Assembly: GCA_032358255.1 (NCBI GenBank)
Contig: JAULBX010028382.1
Span: forward strand, 66,329 to 130,328
From: Heterotrichella gracilis
Lineage: Eukaryota; Sar; Xanthophyceae; Tribonematales; Xanthonemataceae
Reading direction: 5' to 3'
Length of the DNA: 64,000 nt
The notes under the pieces were generated by a model that worked only from the letters and a program-made list of their open reading frames with translations, searched no databases and had not been told where the DNA came from. Below, in pieces: positions 1 to 13,038 of this stretch. The translations under genes were made by a program, and so were the position numbers. Positions within the stretch are counted from its first letter, which is position 1. Each line of letters opens with the position of its first letter.

Positions 1-175
1 GACGATGTCTTATTTCACGTGATTTAATGAAAGTAAGCGGATGCACAGGCGTCCTTATGAGACACCCCATGCGCATCATCCGAGGAGCTCCCATTCCCTC
101 CCCTCATACCCCCACAACCACCACCCAGCAGGCAACCCCCATATCCCCACCCCGCCACCCCCCATCCCCGCACAC

Positions 176-2324
176 CTTGAGCGCCTGCAGCTTGAGCCTG
201 TGCAGCGAGGACAGCCCCGGCCCCAGCTTGTGCAGCACCCCATGGGCAGCATCTGAGGGCCGCAGGTTGCCCAGCCAGGCAAAGGGCCGCTCCGCTGGCA
301 GCAGGTGGTCGAGGAACATGATTCCCGTCACCCGCTCGCTGCCGATGACTGCTTTTTTGAGTGCCAGGAGGTTGGCCAGCTGGGTGCGGGCGTCCTCCAC
401 GGGGCCTCTGCAGGTGTGTGGGATGGGTCCTCATGTATTATTTCTTATTTATCATTATCATTATATTAGTATTAACCTTATTATCTTCCATCAACCCGTG
501 TTTGATAGTAATTGCGACGTTTCGCCCTGGTGTACATTCCCTCAAAACAGTGGTGTTGCTCTGTATATGCTTGTGGAGGGATTTGCATTGCAACTCACAA
601 GCCACACCTCCCCACCCACAACCCCCACACACCCACCTCCACCAACCACACCATCACCACCACCACACCCCTCCACCCACCTGAGCGCCACATCCGAGGC
701 ATCATGCTCCAGCAGCTTGCGGATGCTGAGCACAGTGACCAGGTGCTGCGCGCGCCACTGGTCAAAGGCCGCCTTCACATCATAGCTGCCACTGGTGGCG
801 TCGGTGGTGAGGGGGGGCGGGGCCAGGCCCAGGCCGTCGTGCGCAAACATGGAGGGGGGGCGGTCAGGAGAGACCTCGCCTGCGGGTGGGGAGCGGGGGT
901 GAGGTGGAGTGGGCAGGCGGGTTGGGGTGGGTGAAGGAGGGGGAAAGTTGCGGTGCCCAAGGGGACTAAAAGCAGGATTATTTTCTGGTGTGGTTTCTCT
1001 GCGGTGCTCTCCATGTGACAGGGTAAAGACGGGACTCGCACCCTGCCAAGTGGTGCATGCAACAGCGGGTGAGTGCTACCCATTGGCGACAAGGAGGTGG
1101 TGACAAGTGTACTCCCGACATTGCCCTACCTAGCGGCGCCGAGGAGGGCACTGCGGTGAACGCCGAGCGCTCCCCTCCCCTCCCCCCCTGTCCCCTGTGC
1201 GAGGTGTGGATGAGCGGCTTGATTGGGCCAGGCGACTTGGTGGCAGCCGCCATGCCGTGCATGCGCCCCATGGAGAGCAGGTCGGGATCCGGCAGCAGCT
1301 GGGGATAGCTGCAGGGGGAAACAATAATACATTATTCGATGAAAAATATCACTATCAATTATAGTCAATTATAGTAAATTTATCATTCGAAAATACTACA
1401 CATGATACGGTGGTGGTAAAATTGAATGTACATCAGTTGCACTGGGCTTGGCGCCGCATGCGAAAGGCTGAATTTTGATCCGACGGTATCGGTGGGACGC
1501 CGCGCATTCCCAAGCTCAAGCGCCACCCCTTGCCTCTCCTTCCCACCCCCACGCCCCACCCCCTGCCCCCACCTGTGCTCGCCGTGCGCGCTCCCGCTGT
1601 GGCGCTGGTGCAGCGGGTGGCCACCCCCCTCCAGGGTCAGGGGGGGTGCGGCGGGTACCTCTGTGGATGCCATTCTGGACAGGTGGGGCACCACACCCAG
1701 CTGCTGCTGCCTCAGCTGGCGGACCTGCAAGGGGTGGGAGAGGAATTAAGTATGTGTGTGTGTGGGTGAAAAGGGGGGGTGAGGGTGATGCGGGGGCAGG
1801 CATCAGCTGCTGCTGTCCCCTCAGTTTGCGGCCCACAAGGGGCTGTGTTGAATGCATGCATTTAGTGGATATCAAATGTACCACCCAACAATCCCCCTCT
1901 TTGCAGCTCCCATGTCCACTCCTCTCCCAAGTGCACAGCTCCAGATGAACAGCAAGCGCACCATCCGCTGGGTGTGCACATTGCTTGCGCCGCTGCATGC
2001 CTGCCGACACCGCCAGCTACCCTAGAATTTCCCTACCCACCGCAAAAACCCTACGCCACCCACCTCCTCCTCCAGCTTCTGCACATATTGCTTGCGCCGC
2101 TGCCTGCTCTTGCGCGCCGCCTCGCGGTTCTGCACCAGCCGCCGCCGCGCCTTTTCGTCCTCGTCCAGGTTTTCATCCCCGTCCAGGTTGTCGTACTCCC
2201 CCTCTGGGTCGTGGTCGTCGCTCATGCCGCCCCCCTTGCTCAGCGGCCGCGCGTCGCTGCTGTTGCCCCCCTGGCCGCTGCTGCCCGACTTGTCCATGCG
2301 GGCTTCGGAGTCGGGGTCCTTGCG
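176..2324 (-). CDS. TGA-type (group D) bZIP transcription factor, partial
   Basis: Nuclear DNA-binding protein of the TGA family, which pairs a basic leucine zipper with a C-terminal DOG1-like region. Exons (minus): 2064-2324, 1573-1724, 1130-1308, 681-879, 176-407; all join in phase. The first carries an acidic stretch and the basic region NREAARKSRQRRKQYVQKL; the zipper continues across the splice (KLEEE then VRQLRQQQLG, leucines seven apart). Exons 681-879 and 176-407 carry the DOG1-like part: YDVKAAFDQW, then ERPFAWLGNLRPSD, which matches the family's RCFMWIGGFRPS element. The gene continues left of the window after 176, and its 5' exon above 2324 was not found; the acceptor at 2325 shows the protein starts upstream. 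Known of the family: binds TGACG-type elements and often mediates stress responses. Family call is firm; the target genes are unknown. Confidence 0.85.
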
Positions 2325-2675
2325 CTGCGAGGGGTGGTGTGGGGTGTGGGGTGGGTGGGGTGTGGGTGGGGAGGGCTGGAATTGTCGCCAATGGGAGCAC
2401 CCACCGGCATGCGCTGTGGGTTGGCGGCTTGGCACTGTGCTTGATTGTTCCATTTGCAAAGCATTGTATGGTAGCCCACGCATAAAGGATGGGCGCAGTT
2501 CCTCCTCAAGAAAAACGATACAGCACAACCAGCCCTCTCCAGAAGGGCTATCTGAGTTGGCAGGACTAGCAAGGTGCAGCTTGGATTGACCCCCCGCATC
2601 ATGTGTGGACTAAGTGAGCAACGCCAGTGCAAGCTGTACTGGTGGTAGCTGAAATTCGTTAATAAATACTATCCC

Positions 2676-2704
2676 TGGCATGGCATGGCATGGCATGGCG
2701 TGGC
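2676..2704. repeat. TGGCA pentanucleotide tandem repeat
   Basis: Five to six head-to-tail TGGCA units, the last slightly changed (TGGCG). It lies upstream of the last bZIP exon found. Confidence 0.9.
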
Positions 2705-3685
2705 CTAACACTGAACCCTAAACACCCTGCGCCCACCTTCCGGGATGACTCCCCATTCATCGTGGTCCAGTGGCCAGCCACTTGCACTGCACACAGGGTG
2801 TAGGGTTTAGGTAGCATACCAGGGGTCTAGTGGGGGGCCCAGGGCCACAAACGGGCTGTGGGGACCTTCAGTTAGCGTTAAGGGGCGGTATACGCAGCAT
2901 CAGGACCTGCGTGGTGCCATGTATGCAAGTTTGACTGCCTAGTCTTTGCTGTTGTGGCGGAAAGGCATGCGACTGGCTGACTATCACTCATCCAAGGGGT
3001 GTCCGGCAAGCTTTGGCCAGTTACATGGGCTATCAGAACCCTAGGCAAGGGTGCAAGAGGTGGGCATACCAAACAAGTATTGCTTTGTTTGCTCACCACC
3101 TCTGTCCCTTGCTATACCCGTGCATGGATTTTTCTGTGCGTGCTGCTGACAAAACGACCCTGCTGGTCACTAAAGCCACGACATGTCTGCCCTGTGTTGT
3201 GAGCGGTTCGACTCTCTGTCCACTGTCTCCGTGCTGCGTTGGCTAACCCCCAGTTGGCAACACGCCAGCTCCACTAATAGGGTCGACGTATCACCGTGAT
3301 ACCGAGGGCAACCGAGCAACCCACTGTTGCGCGCTGGCAACAGCTGACAGTCAATGGCTGGCAGTGTAGTGGGCGAGGCTAACTCGTGTACGTCTCGGGG
3401 TTGACGCAAGCAAACGCAGGCGCCACGCCATCAAAAGCCATAGACTTGCGGGTATCGGTTAATCTGCCATAGTGAACGACGCAGGCGCGCAAAACCAGCT
3501 AAACAGCTGAGGGGTGCAACCACCAGTGCGCTTCGCGGGAAGCAACGACCTGGGTTTGTTCGAGCAGTGGGTGGCTTGCAACATCCCACACAACTCCCGT
3601 TCATCGACCCCTTCGAAAAACGATTAAGCACCACCTTTCACCGCGGTTTAAAGGGACAAAGAGTTCCACGGGCCACTTGTTGTGA

Positions 3686-3711
3686 AACACACACACACAC
3701 ACACACACACC
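3686..3711. repeat. CA dinucleotide microsatellite
   Basis: About twelve uninterrupted AC units in an intergenic stretch. Confidence 0.95.
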
Positions 3712-5692
3712 AAACCTCGTCGGTATTCTTTGCATCGCCTGTCGCCTAAAACGATGTGGAACCACCTACAGAGTCCGACGTAAATTTCAGCGCTCGAACA
3801 AGCAGGGCAGACCGATAGACCGAGCAACAAGCAGCCGTCCAACGACAGCTGCCCACGGTTCTGTACAAAGCTGCACTAACGGCAGGGCGTTCGCTTTGAA
3901 AACAATGCCCATTGCTCGTGAACCCAAAAGTGCTTTTAACCGGGTACCCAGCCATCCACCCACATGGCTGGGACAAAACTAGCGCGTACCCGGGGCCAAA
4001 TAAGCCCACCTTTGCTCTAGCCACTTGCTGTGTGAAAGCATTAGGGAGGTTTATGCCAGGGAGGTGTATGACGTTCTGCATCTCGGCCTTGCGCACCTCT
4101 CAAATCCCAGGCCGTCCTTTCACCAAACACAGCTCCTACTATGCTCTGCGCGTCCGCTGTCCATCAGCCAATAACTCGTGAGGAGAGAAAGACTGGAAAT
4201 CAGCCGCTGTCGGGGGCAACGATGCTTGGCTACAACCCTCCTCCCGTGATGATGGTCCTCACAACGACTGGGCTAGCGCAGTAACGCCGCACCCCAAGGC
4301 ATGGTCCATATCGGATAGCCCAGGAGCTATCGAGACAGATCCATACGGTCCCAGATCCTTTACGGACGGTTTCTAAGGGAAAGTACCATGCTTTCAGAGC
4401 GCCCTGCTTCAAGGGCCAAGCCCAGGTTTAGGTAAACAGGGCCAGCTGAAACACGCTGCTGATGACGCCTGCTATCGGGGCCGATCCAGGGCAAGGGATC
4501 ACAGGGTTTGAGTGCGTTCTGCACCGCTTCTTTGCTTGATATACACTCGCCAGCGTGCTGCTACACCGCACGTGGAGAAAGTATTGAAGGTGCATCCCCC
4601 ACTCCTGGGCTCCTCCGTCAGCTTCCGTACCAGCTCCATTAGAGGCGCAGGCAAAACGTTGCCCTGGCTGGGCAGTGGAGTACCCCCTTGTCCCTTGTTT
4701 GGGGCACCACGCGCGCACCACACTTTGGTTGCCTTTTGTTGGGGGTCGTGGCTGGCGCAGTGTTCGACAGGGTTTTGAGCGCTGGTATGTTTGCAACATA
4801 CCGATGTGGCAGTGCCGGTTCACCTGGGGCCCCTTTCATGCCATTAACCAGTTCCCAAAGCCTGTGGCCCCGTGAGAGATTTCTGACTGGTTGTTTGCTC
4901 ACTGCAAAGTGCCCAAGCGATGCACCTTTGAGGCATCCACTTGCAGAAATACTGCAGCTTCATACTCATACACTTGCGGGAAACCTTGCAGCTTAAATGC
5001 TTTCCATGCTGTATGCAACGCCCACAAACATTTTAATCACTGGCACAGGAACAGAATAGTAAAGACGCACTCCTCAAAGCCCTCCTAGGGTATGACGCAC
5101 CCCTGTGAATAAAGCACATCAACCCAGCATGGTGGCAGCAGTTACTGCTGCCAATCCCATGCTGTAATGGGTACACGCGCAATCCACGTGCATCCACATA
5201 GCGCACACCTAAACTACTGTACACGACGCTTCCCCCGCCCACTCACAACCCCCACACACTCAAAAGCCAGCCAGTACGGAGCTTTAGGTCCCTACCAAGC
5301 GCACTTGTATACACAAAGAGGGACCATGGCATGGGTTTGTACATATAATCGTTACGCAAACGCTGCATCCAGTCCACACATCGTGCGTACAGGTTGCTGC
5401 CAATAGAAGCATCGCCCTTGTATTTCCCTATCTCCCATCCACACATACACCACCTGGAAACAACCACCCACCCAACGGGGCCAGCCACCACCTCCCGCTA
5501 ACCCATCCCAGTCACCTATCGTGGTCCCTCAACCACCTCTGCGAAAAGCGCAGATGGGTAACCCGGGGTCTAAACCACCTACAGCGCCTGCACCAAAATC
5601 CCCAAATACCCACCAAAAATCCAAAAAATCTACCAGAAGCCCCCAAGCACCAACCCGGAATCCCCAAGCAACCCACTGGGATCAAACCCACC

Positions 5693-7343
5693 CTACAGCG
5701 GCTGCACCCTCCTCTCCCACCGCGGGTCCCCAAACACCCTATCCATCATGCGCGCATCGCTCACGTCCACCTCCCGGAAATCGGTGTCAAGGGTGAACCT
5801 GGCCCCACTGCCGCGGCTGACCAGCACCACCCTGCCAGGCTGCTCTGCGCTGGGCTGCACCTCCAGCCATTCCCCACCCGTGGTGCGCACAAAGGTGGTG
5901 TCCCCCTCCATGCGCAGCAGCACCTTGAGGCCGCTCACGGGGATGAGCTCTGGGGATGCGGAAATGGGTTTTTCGGGAGTGGGGACGCGGTGAAGCAAAG
6001 GAGGGAGGTGGGGGGAACGGGGGGGAGGGGAGAGGGGAGGGGATTTCAAATGCGCATGAATGCTGTGTCCCCCTCCATGCGCAGAAGCGCCGCTTTAGGC
6101 CACTCGCGGGGATGAGCTCTAGGGATGCAGTGATTTCAGGGCGGGCTGACGAAGGGGGGTTGTGGGAAGCCATGAGTGATGGGGGCCAAGTAAAACGAGG
6201 TTGGGATGGGAGGCATGGCAGGATTTGGGTTGTTGGAGGATGGCTGTGCGCGGCAGGGTTATGGATGACAGGGCTGGCACGGCGTGGGGAGGCAAAATGG
6301 ATGGCCATGGTGCCATGCAGTGGTGCGGGCAACACATGCATTGCGAGGGAATAAAATTTCGGCACAGCGCCATGGGCCATATGTTGGCGAGCTGGATTGC
6401 GTGCAGGGCTGCAGTCCTGAAGAGAGCACTACAACAAATGCCATGGCATACCCGGAATGAACAGCACCTGGCCATTGGCGTTTTAGGGTTAGCCTTGGCA
6501 CGGAGGGTATATGCAACCCTACCTGGTGTGAAAGGCACCCGCTCCACCTTTGGCACAGCTTGGAAGGCTGCTGCTGCGCCCAGTGCAATGCCCAGCAGGA
6601 TGAAATTCCGCCGGGTGCTGCCCTGCGCGGGAATACGCACTGGAATCGTCAGGCACATGGCTTGCTAGCGCACACGGGGAATGTGTGAAAAAGCGTAGTG
6701 TGGGCGCCATGTGCAGAATTGCAAGCTGGGTGTGTAACGTGTGAAGCTTGAATAAGTAAGACTTCGCACCGGATGCGCAATGTACATGTAAGGCTGTGTG
6801 AGAGCCCTGCGGGAACTGGGTCGCATATGCTCCGAAAATGAAATAAAATGAAAATAATGGCTCTGTGCGCAAGCGGTGGCATCTGGATGGGAGCGCCAGG
6901 TACATTGCAATGGGGTTTGTGTGAAAGACTTGCAGGAACGTTGCTGCATGCTCTTTCTCCAACATTTCAGTGAGAGTGCATACTTGTGGCTGTGCTACCG
7001 TGAGCCCAAGAATTGTTTCGGAAAATACTACCATGTTGCACCTGCCTACAGAATCAAGTGCTTTTATCTGTATTAGAGCAGCCCATACAGGCGACGGTGA
7101 AAATCTTTACTTATATACCCAATAAAGGGAGCTTTGGGTGGTCCATCGCCCACCTGAGCACATGCATGCATATGCAGCATGCATGCATGTCCGCCCCCTC
7201 CCAATGCGCCCCCAACTTACCGAGCTCTCAGGAGGTGGCGGTGGTGGAGGCGGAGGCGGAGGCGGTGCCCGCCGCACAAGCGGTGCCGGGGGCGGGGCCG
7301 GGGGCGGCGAAGTCCTGGGTGTGGTCCTGTTGGGCTTGCCGGC
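5693..7343 (-). CDS. Putative thylakoid-lumen protein, function unknown
   Basis: Three exons join in phase: 7221-7343, 6523-6622 and 5693-5949 (stop TAG). The first encodes a Pro/Ala/Arg-rich stretch with a run of twelve prolines, fitting a plastid transit region; its donor is GTAAGT. The second encodes TRRNFILLGIALGAAAAF, a twin-arginine followed by a hydrophobic segment, as in Tat-dependent thylakoid-lumen targeting signals. The third is a roughly 85-residue globular domain starting ELIPVSGLKVLLRMEGD and ending DPRWERRVQPL, with no family I recognise. A start codon was not found; one more exon upstream of 7343 is likely. Lumen location is inferred from the signal only. The intron before the last exon holds a degenerate second copy of that exon's 5' edge. 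Confidence 0.6.
5898..6130 (-). repeat. Tandem copy of an exon 5' edge in the lumenal-protein gene
   Basis: The start of the last exon with its acceptor (5898-5962) is repeated at 6064-6130 in the upstream intron. The copy keeps the CAG/TAG acceptor and LIPASGLK but then loses the reading frame. Confidence 0.85.
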
Positions 7344-8870
7344 CTGTTGACACAGGGTGAGGCGCCGCATTGCCGCTGGCTACAGGTGCTTGTGCGCAAG
7401 GAGGGAACAGTGCTTACGTGTGCGGGGTACAGAAGTTGTTTTGAGTTGGTGCTATTGCAGTATTGGGATTGCGGGAGGAGGCACGCCGACTGTGCTTCAG
7501 CCAACTTATTAGCTGGGCGTTAAAATAGTCAAGTTCACAGTAAGCTAGTAGTCGTGTGTAAGTTCCAATACGGAAATAGCAAGTCTGGAACAAGCCTTGC
7601 AACGTAGGTAGCACGTTCTTCACAAAGCTGCCTCAAGTAGAGGGTTGTGTGTTCATGTTGTGGACCCTAGCCAAGGGTGCACCCTCCCCCAGGCAGCGCT
7701 CAGCAAGTTGGGTTGCTTTGCCCTAGTGTGCTGGAGGACGGTCGCACCTCGGGGCTCTGCAGGGCTCTGCAGGGCTCTGCAAGAATGCACTGCAAGCCGT
7801 GAGGCAGGGGCTTACGCCAATAGCCACAGGCACCAGCACATGGCAAAGACGTCCAATGTGAGAGAAATATATAAGGGAATATAGGGGAAAGAATGAAAGG
7901 GGACGCACAGAGGCAAAAGGTAGAACTCTAGTTACAGCGCTGGAGCACAGTGCAGCTTGGAGCCACAGTGTGATAGGCTGCACACACACATAAGACATAC
8001 AACTACCACAGCCACCAGCCACTCAGAGACCCGCACGCCTGCGCCCTAATATAACAACCACTGCAAACATTTCCAAGACACTTGGTCCCACATGACCAGG
8101 TCCAGTCACGATGTCAGCTAGTGGGCCTCACATAGTGAACCTCACATTCACGAGACTTGTGGAAAAGACTGCCGATTGCTACCAGCACCCGGCTAGCAGG
8201 TACTACATACAAACACATACATACACCTAAAACCTAATCCCACTCAGCCGTGGCGTGAGCATATAAAACACAGCAGCGGCTCACACTTGCACACCAGAAA
8301 CACACAGAGCGCTGATTGCCTGCCACGCAACCACGCACATTGCGTTTGGATTGGTGATTGTCCTGGAAAACTAGCAAGCATGGTGGAGGCAAAAACTAAG
8401 CAGCAGCCACACATGTGCACACACGTGCACACACGTGAGCCACTGCTGGCTGCCACCCATGCACCATACAAAAAGGGGGAAGGAAATAATACTACTGACA
8501 CACTGGGGGAAATGTTTGCCATAAAGTGCTGCTTAATCAGCAAACCGGCAGAACGTCCGGAAGAAAACGCAGTACTTTCAAACCGTAAAAACAGTCTTTC
8601 AAAACCTGCAGGCGCAAACTAGAGCGGCCTGCAGAATACCATTGTATGAGAAAGGGGGGTGGCGACACCAAAAGGACCTCAACAACAAGGCCATGGCTGC
8701 ATGCGGTGGGCGGCGTTGCTGTGCTCACAGGCCGCCCCCCTCTTCGCCAGCCCAAACCACCTCCATGGGCTGTGCACTACCACGGCGAGCCACACACTGC
8801 ACTGACTGCTGCATCCTGGCAGTGCGCAGGATCCCGCGCCTGTCCCCGCAAGGCCTGAGCTCAGCCCCAG
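7344..8870. other. Intergenic region between lumenal-protein and LNK-like genes
   Basis: No gene recognised. Should contain the first exon and promoter of the lumenal-protein gene and the 3' flank of the LNK-like gene. Holds an 11-bp tandem (GGGCTCTGCAG, three units near 7754-7785) and an ACCCT...AAGGGT palindrome at 7664-7680. Confidence 0.4.
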
Positions 8871-11800
8871 TCAGGTCCCAGGTTCGGTCTTCTGGCGCTT
8901 GATGGATCCGCCCACGGTCCCAGCCTCGGGCCCAGCACCCATGGCTGCGTTCAGCCCCGCCCACAGCACCGGGTCCACACTCCCATCAGGCGCGCCCCCC
9001 TGGGCCAGCAGCATCTGCGCGATGGTGCTGTCCACCGCGCGGCCCACCTCCGCCTGGTGGGCGGACACCCCGCCCCCTCCGGCGGGCGGCGAGGCTGCGG
9101 GCTGGCCGGCCGCCGCAGCATTGCTGGAGCGCGCCATGCGGTAGAACGAGTCCTTGAAGGTGGCGTGCACCCCGGGGTCCAGATGGGAGATGAGGTCCTT
9201 AAGGTCGTGCATAAGGGCGTCGTCGCCGGCGCCCAGGTGCGTGGGGCCGGTGGGGGGCGCGGCGGCGGCGCCGGCGTCCCCGCCGTCCTCTGACTTGACT
9301 GTGGCGTGGAGGGCGGCGGCGGCGGTGGCGACGTCGGCAGGGAGGGGGTGCGGGACGGGGCCACTGATGACGGTCGCCACCCGCGTGTCCTGTACCTGGA
9401 TCATATGATGGTGTTGCTGCTGCTGTTGTTGGTGCTGCTGCTGCTGCTGCTGCTGGTGGTGCTGCTGCTGGTGGGCGGCCGCCACCGCCGCCTCCATGGC
9501 CACCACCGCCGCCTGCTGCTGCCGCGCTGCCGCCGCATCCATCACCGCCGCCACATGCAGCGCTGCCGCCTCCTGGTGCTGCGCCGCCGTCATGGGGCCC
9601 GTCACGCACACCGGCGGGTCCAAAATGGGCTGCCGCTGCTGCGCCTGCTGAGCCTGTTGGGCACCCTCAGCGTGCTGACCCTGCTGCCCGACGCCGGCGG
9701 CTTCCAGCACCGCAGCCGCGGCTCGGCTCTCGGCGGCGGCCTGCGCCACGGCGAGCGCCGACTGCGGCGTCCGCGGGGTGGCGGCCGCCTCGGGGTCCAT
9801 CCTCGCAGGGTCGTTCCCCGCTACCGCGCTGTGCCCCTGGCCAGCGTTGTTCCCCTGGCCCCCGACGCCGCCGCCGTTGTCCTGGGATTGCGCCCCGGCT
9901 GCGTTGTTGTGAGAGAGGCTGCCCAGCGACTCCCCCTGCTGCCCCGCCCCCGGCGCGCCGGCGCTGTGCGCCACGTGCAGCATGTGAGCGCTGGCGGAGC
10001 GCGCCACCGGCACGCCCATCATGCCCGGCTGCATGGCAAACGTCGGCGCGAAGGAGGTGCCGCCGTCGCCGCCGTGCATGGCCCCCGGGTCGGACGCCGC
10101 GTGGTGCATGGCCGCCTGGTGGCGCCCCGAGGCGTCGCTGGTGGTGCGCAGCAGCGCCTGGCGCCCAGGACTAGTGGGCTGGAGCTCGCCCTGCATCTGC
10201 TGCTGCTGGTGCTGCGGCTGCGCCATGAGCTGGATGGTTTGGCCCGGCACCAGCCCCGCCAGCTGCTGCATCTGGAAGGCGGAGAAGCCCGAGGTGGTGG
10301 GCTGCAGCTGCACCGCCTGCGGCTGGCCGCCGCCGGTGTTGATGGGGTTGAGCACGTGCGCGTACTGGGAGGGCATGCCCTGCGACACGTGGATCTGCTG
10401 CATGCCCCCCATGCCCTGCGGGTGCATGAGGTGGTGCGTGGCGTGCTGCTGCGGCACGTGCACGGTCACCACTTGGCCTGCAAGGGAGGAGGGGTGTGGG
10501 TGAGGAGAAGGGAACAGGGTGGTAGTAAGGGGTGGAGCGCCTGATACGTATGGGCCAGAAGTGGGCTGTCAGGCAAGGCGAATGAAGAACTCTTATACAG
10601 TTATATCAGGTATTATGACATATTCAAGCTTCTAGGGCGGTGAATGTTATTTATCAGAACCACACCTTTCCAAACACACAAAATTATTTGTGAAATCCAA
10701 AGGTGCATTCTGTGATAGCATAACATGATGAGATTTTACTGCTGGCTGGACAAACAGCGAAGCAATGTGTCCCAGGGCATGGTGAAGTGTGTGTGCTGGT
10801 AGGACGGTGCGCACACCTTGCTGGTTCAGCACCGAGATCTGGCGAGTGCCTTGCATGCTGCCCATGTTAGCCATGTTGATCTGCAGGCCAGAAGCACTGG
10901 ATTTTAGGGGTGAGGGCGTAGGGTTTGTGGCAGTGGGTGCCACACACAGGCGCAGGCGCAGCGAGGACAGGCAGCGGAGGCATAGGGTTTAGGGTATAGG
11001 GTGAGGTCCCTCACGCGTTGCGCCCTTTGCTCTTGTTCTATATGCATGACATTGGCGTTGGGTTTCTGCCATTGACGATGTCATAATATAAGCCAACACA
11101 GTTTGCACTACCCACTCAGCATTCCATCCGCAAAATGCCCTTCCGCCCTGATGCCTAACTTGCTCCTCGCGTTAACCCACCACCACTTTCAATCAGTCCA
11201 TCAACTGCCACTGCCGCTGCTATCTAATCCCTTCCAGAGATGGGCTTCAAACACAGGTCCCATAAGGGCCGTGAGTGTTGCTGTTGCCAGGAGGAATTCA
11301 ACGTACCACAAAATCATATCCAAGTGATGCTAAGAATATACAAATGATTCATCACGCGTTCATCTTCTTTGCTGTTGTTCATGTGGGAGGTGCCACCGGT
11401 GTGTGCCACCGGTGTGAACAGAGCAGGTGCATGACCTACGCTAGTTGGCACTAGGCGGGTGGAGCACAAAAGCAACGGCATGCACACCCGTCCACGGGCG
11501 GTACGCGTGAGGTGCGGGATTTCAGAGTTGACTGTTGAGGGTTGGGTTTGAGTAGACCATACCTGCTGCAACCCTTGGTTGCCCTGAGGCAGCGCATAGA
11601 AGGAGTTTGCAGGGAGGTACTGTGCGTTGAGGTTGGGGGCGTTCAGCACCTGGAACGACTGGTTGGGCTGCATGCCCTGCACACCACACCACAGAGATGA
11701 GGGTTTTGGTACTGCTAATGGGTTTGGAGGCCGCGCCACAAGACAGTCGCAAGGCTGACTGCTAGTCTGGCTGCAGTGCTGGCATGCATTGTACCTAGGA

Positions 11801-13038
11801 AAAAGGCAGTACCAGAGCGGGACAACACCCGTGCAACACAAGGCAGTAAGGGTGTGGCAGTGGGTATACTGTAAGTTCTAATTTAGGATACTGGTAGCCC
11901 AATCTTTAGCTTCTAGTCACTCCATCACAGCCACAAAACGTGGCTCACGCCTAGGCTAGGCGTGCAAGCCGTCATTGCAACTGTATTGCGAAAGTAGCTT
12001 GTGCTCTTGTGCGGCACGCACCGTGATCATGCCCTGTGTGCGCTGCAGGGTGTTGCCTCCTTGCAGCTGGTAGCCTTCCGAGGGCAAAATGTAGGTTATC
12101 TTGTACTGCTGGGGCTGGGCCATCATTTGGGGCGCCATGATCCTAGTCTGCTGCATATGGCCTGCAAACTGCTGGCTGTTTGCATCCATGATCAAAGCCT
12201 GGGTGGGAATGCCATCGATCAGGACCGTCTGGGTTTGCTGCATCTGCAGCGGGGCCCCTTGCATGAAGCTTTGGGAGCCCACTCGGGGCAGGTTTGTACT
12301 GCTTGGCTGGCCATCCTGGAGCGTGGGTTGAGGCTGGGAGACCTGCTGTGCGTACAAACGTGACGTGGGTTTAAAGACTTGCCAAGGCCGAAATGTGGGT
12401 GGGCGTGCCAAGTGTGTTGAGCAAAACGGAACGAAACATCCTAGGGCATCGAAGCGGGCATGGTGGGTGCTGCAGCCGGATGACGCGCTGCGTACCTGGA
12501 GTTGAATGTAGCCGGTGGGTATAGAGGCCTCGCCCTGGTTAAGACCCACGTTTCGGTGCCCTGCAACGTCCGAAGGTGCAGGTGCCTCCCCCCTGCAAAC
12601 AAGCGTAATCGTCAGCCACTGCGGCGCGGGGATCCGTGATTGGCCTGTGGTTGCGTTGGGACCCCACTGTAACTTACTGGTTGTTAGGCTGCAGCTGCGC
12701 TGATCCTTGCCGGGGTTCGATGAAGGAGCTGCTGGTGGTGGCTGCTTCGTTGTTGCTCAGCAACGTGAGCAAGCCCTGCTGATTTTGCTCGTCCTACGGC
12801 ACAAAGGTGAGGAGGTTGTTGCACCCTGTCCCCGCTGCCGTTACTCAGGCCACAGAAACAACGCACGCTGTGCCTACCTGTGGCTCGTTCTGAAACAGCT
12901 TGGAGACATCCTCAGGGAGCAGCATATGCAAGTCGTCTGTGGCTTGCTGCAGGGTTTGGTTGAGCCCGTGCATCTGCTGCTCCCCTTGCATCGTGTTGCT
13001 CATGGGGGAGCGGCGGGCCAGAAACGTGGCCAGCGCAA
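8871..13038 (-). CDS. LNK-like Gln-rich transcriptional co-regulator
   Basis: Seven exons join in phase: 12878-13038, 12678-12793, 12496-12592, 12022-12345, 11563-11676, 10817-10880 and 8871-10477 (stop TGA), about 827 codons. Most of the protein is low-complexity Gln/Ala/Met, including His/Gln runs. Near the C-terminus is LISHLDPGVHATFKDSFYRM, which resembles the conserved LNK motif of plants (LD....C/IRDSLYRLA.SA). The last residues, SIKRQKTEPGT, look like a nuclear signal. LNK proteins are co-activators that bridge clock MYB proteins to transcription in land plants. The match rests on one motif, so a different Gln-rich nuclear protein is possible. ATG codons occur in the first exon (MSNTMQGEQQ), but an acceptor precedes it, so the true start may lie in an unseen exon above 13041. 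Confidence 0.6.
9407..9475 (-). repeat. CAG/CTG repeat coding a His/Gln tract
   Basis: Imperfect trinucleotide repeat inside the last LNK-like exon; on the coding strand it gives runs of glutamine broken by histidine pairs. Prone to length change. Confidence 0.9.

Larger units (their letters stand above)
2325..5692. other. Long stretch without a recognisable gene
   Basis: Probably contains the 5' exon and promoter of the bZIP gene and the 3' flank of the lumenal-protein gene. I see only short shadow frames, a TGGCA pentamer run, a CA microsatellite, a TTTAGGG-like tract near 2812 and one AACCCT...AAGGGT palindrome at 3037-3054. Confidence 0.4.

Noticed and set aside
27-785. 252-codon plus-strand open frame at the left edge
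   Set aside because: It crosses two minus-strand bZIP exons and their intron; Pro/His/Thr-rich shadow of C-rich sequence.
3195-3215. tRNA T-arm-like sequence (GGTTCGACTC); similar at 24110 and 51087
   Set aside because: No acceptor stem, D-arm or anticodon arm could be placed around any of them.
9306-10544. 412-codon plus-strand open frame
   Set aside because: It is antisense to the large LNK-like exon, with Leu/Arg/His-rich composition expected from reading CAG/CTG-rich sequence backward.
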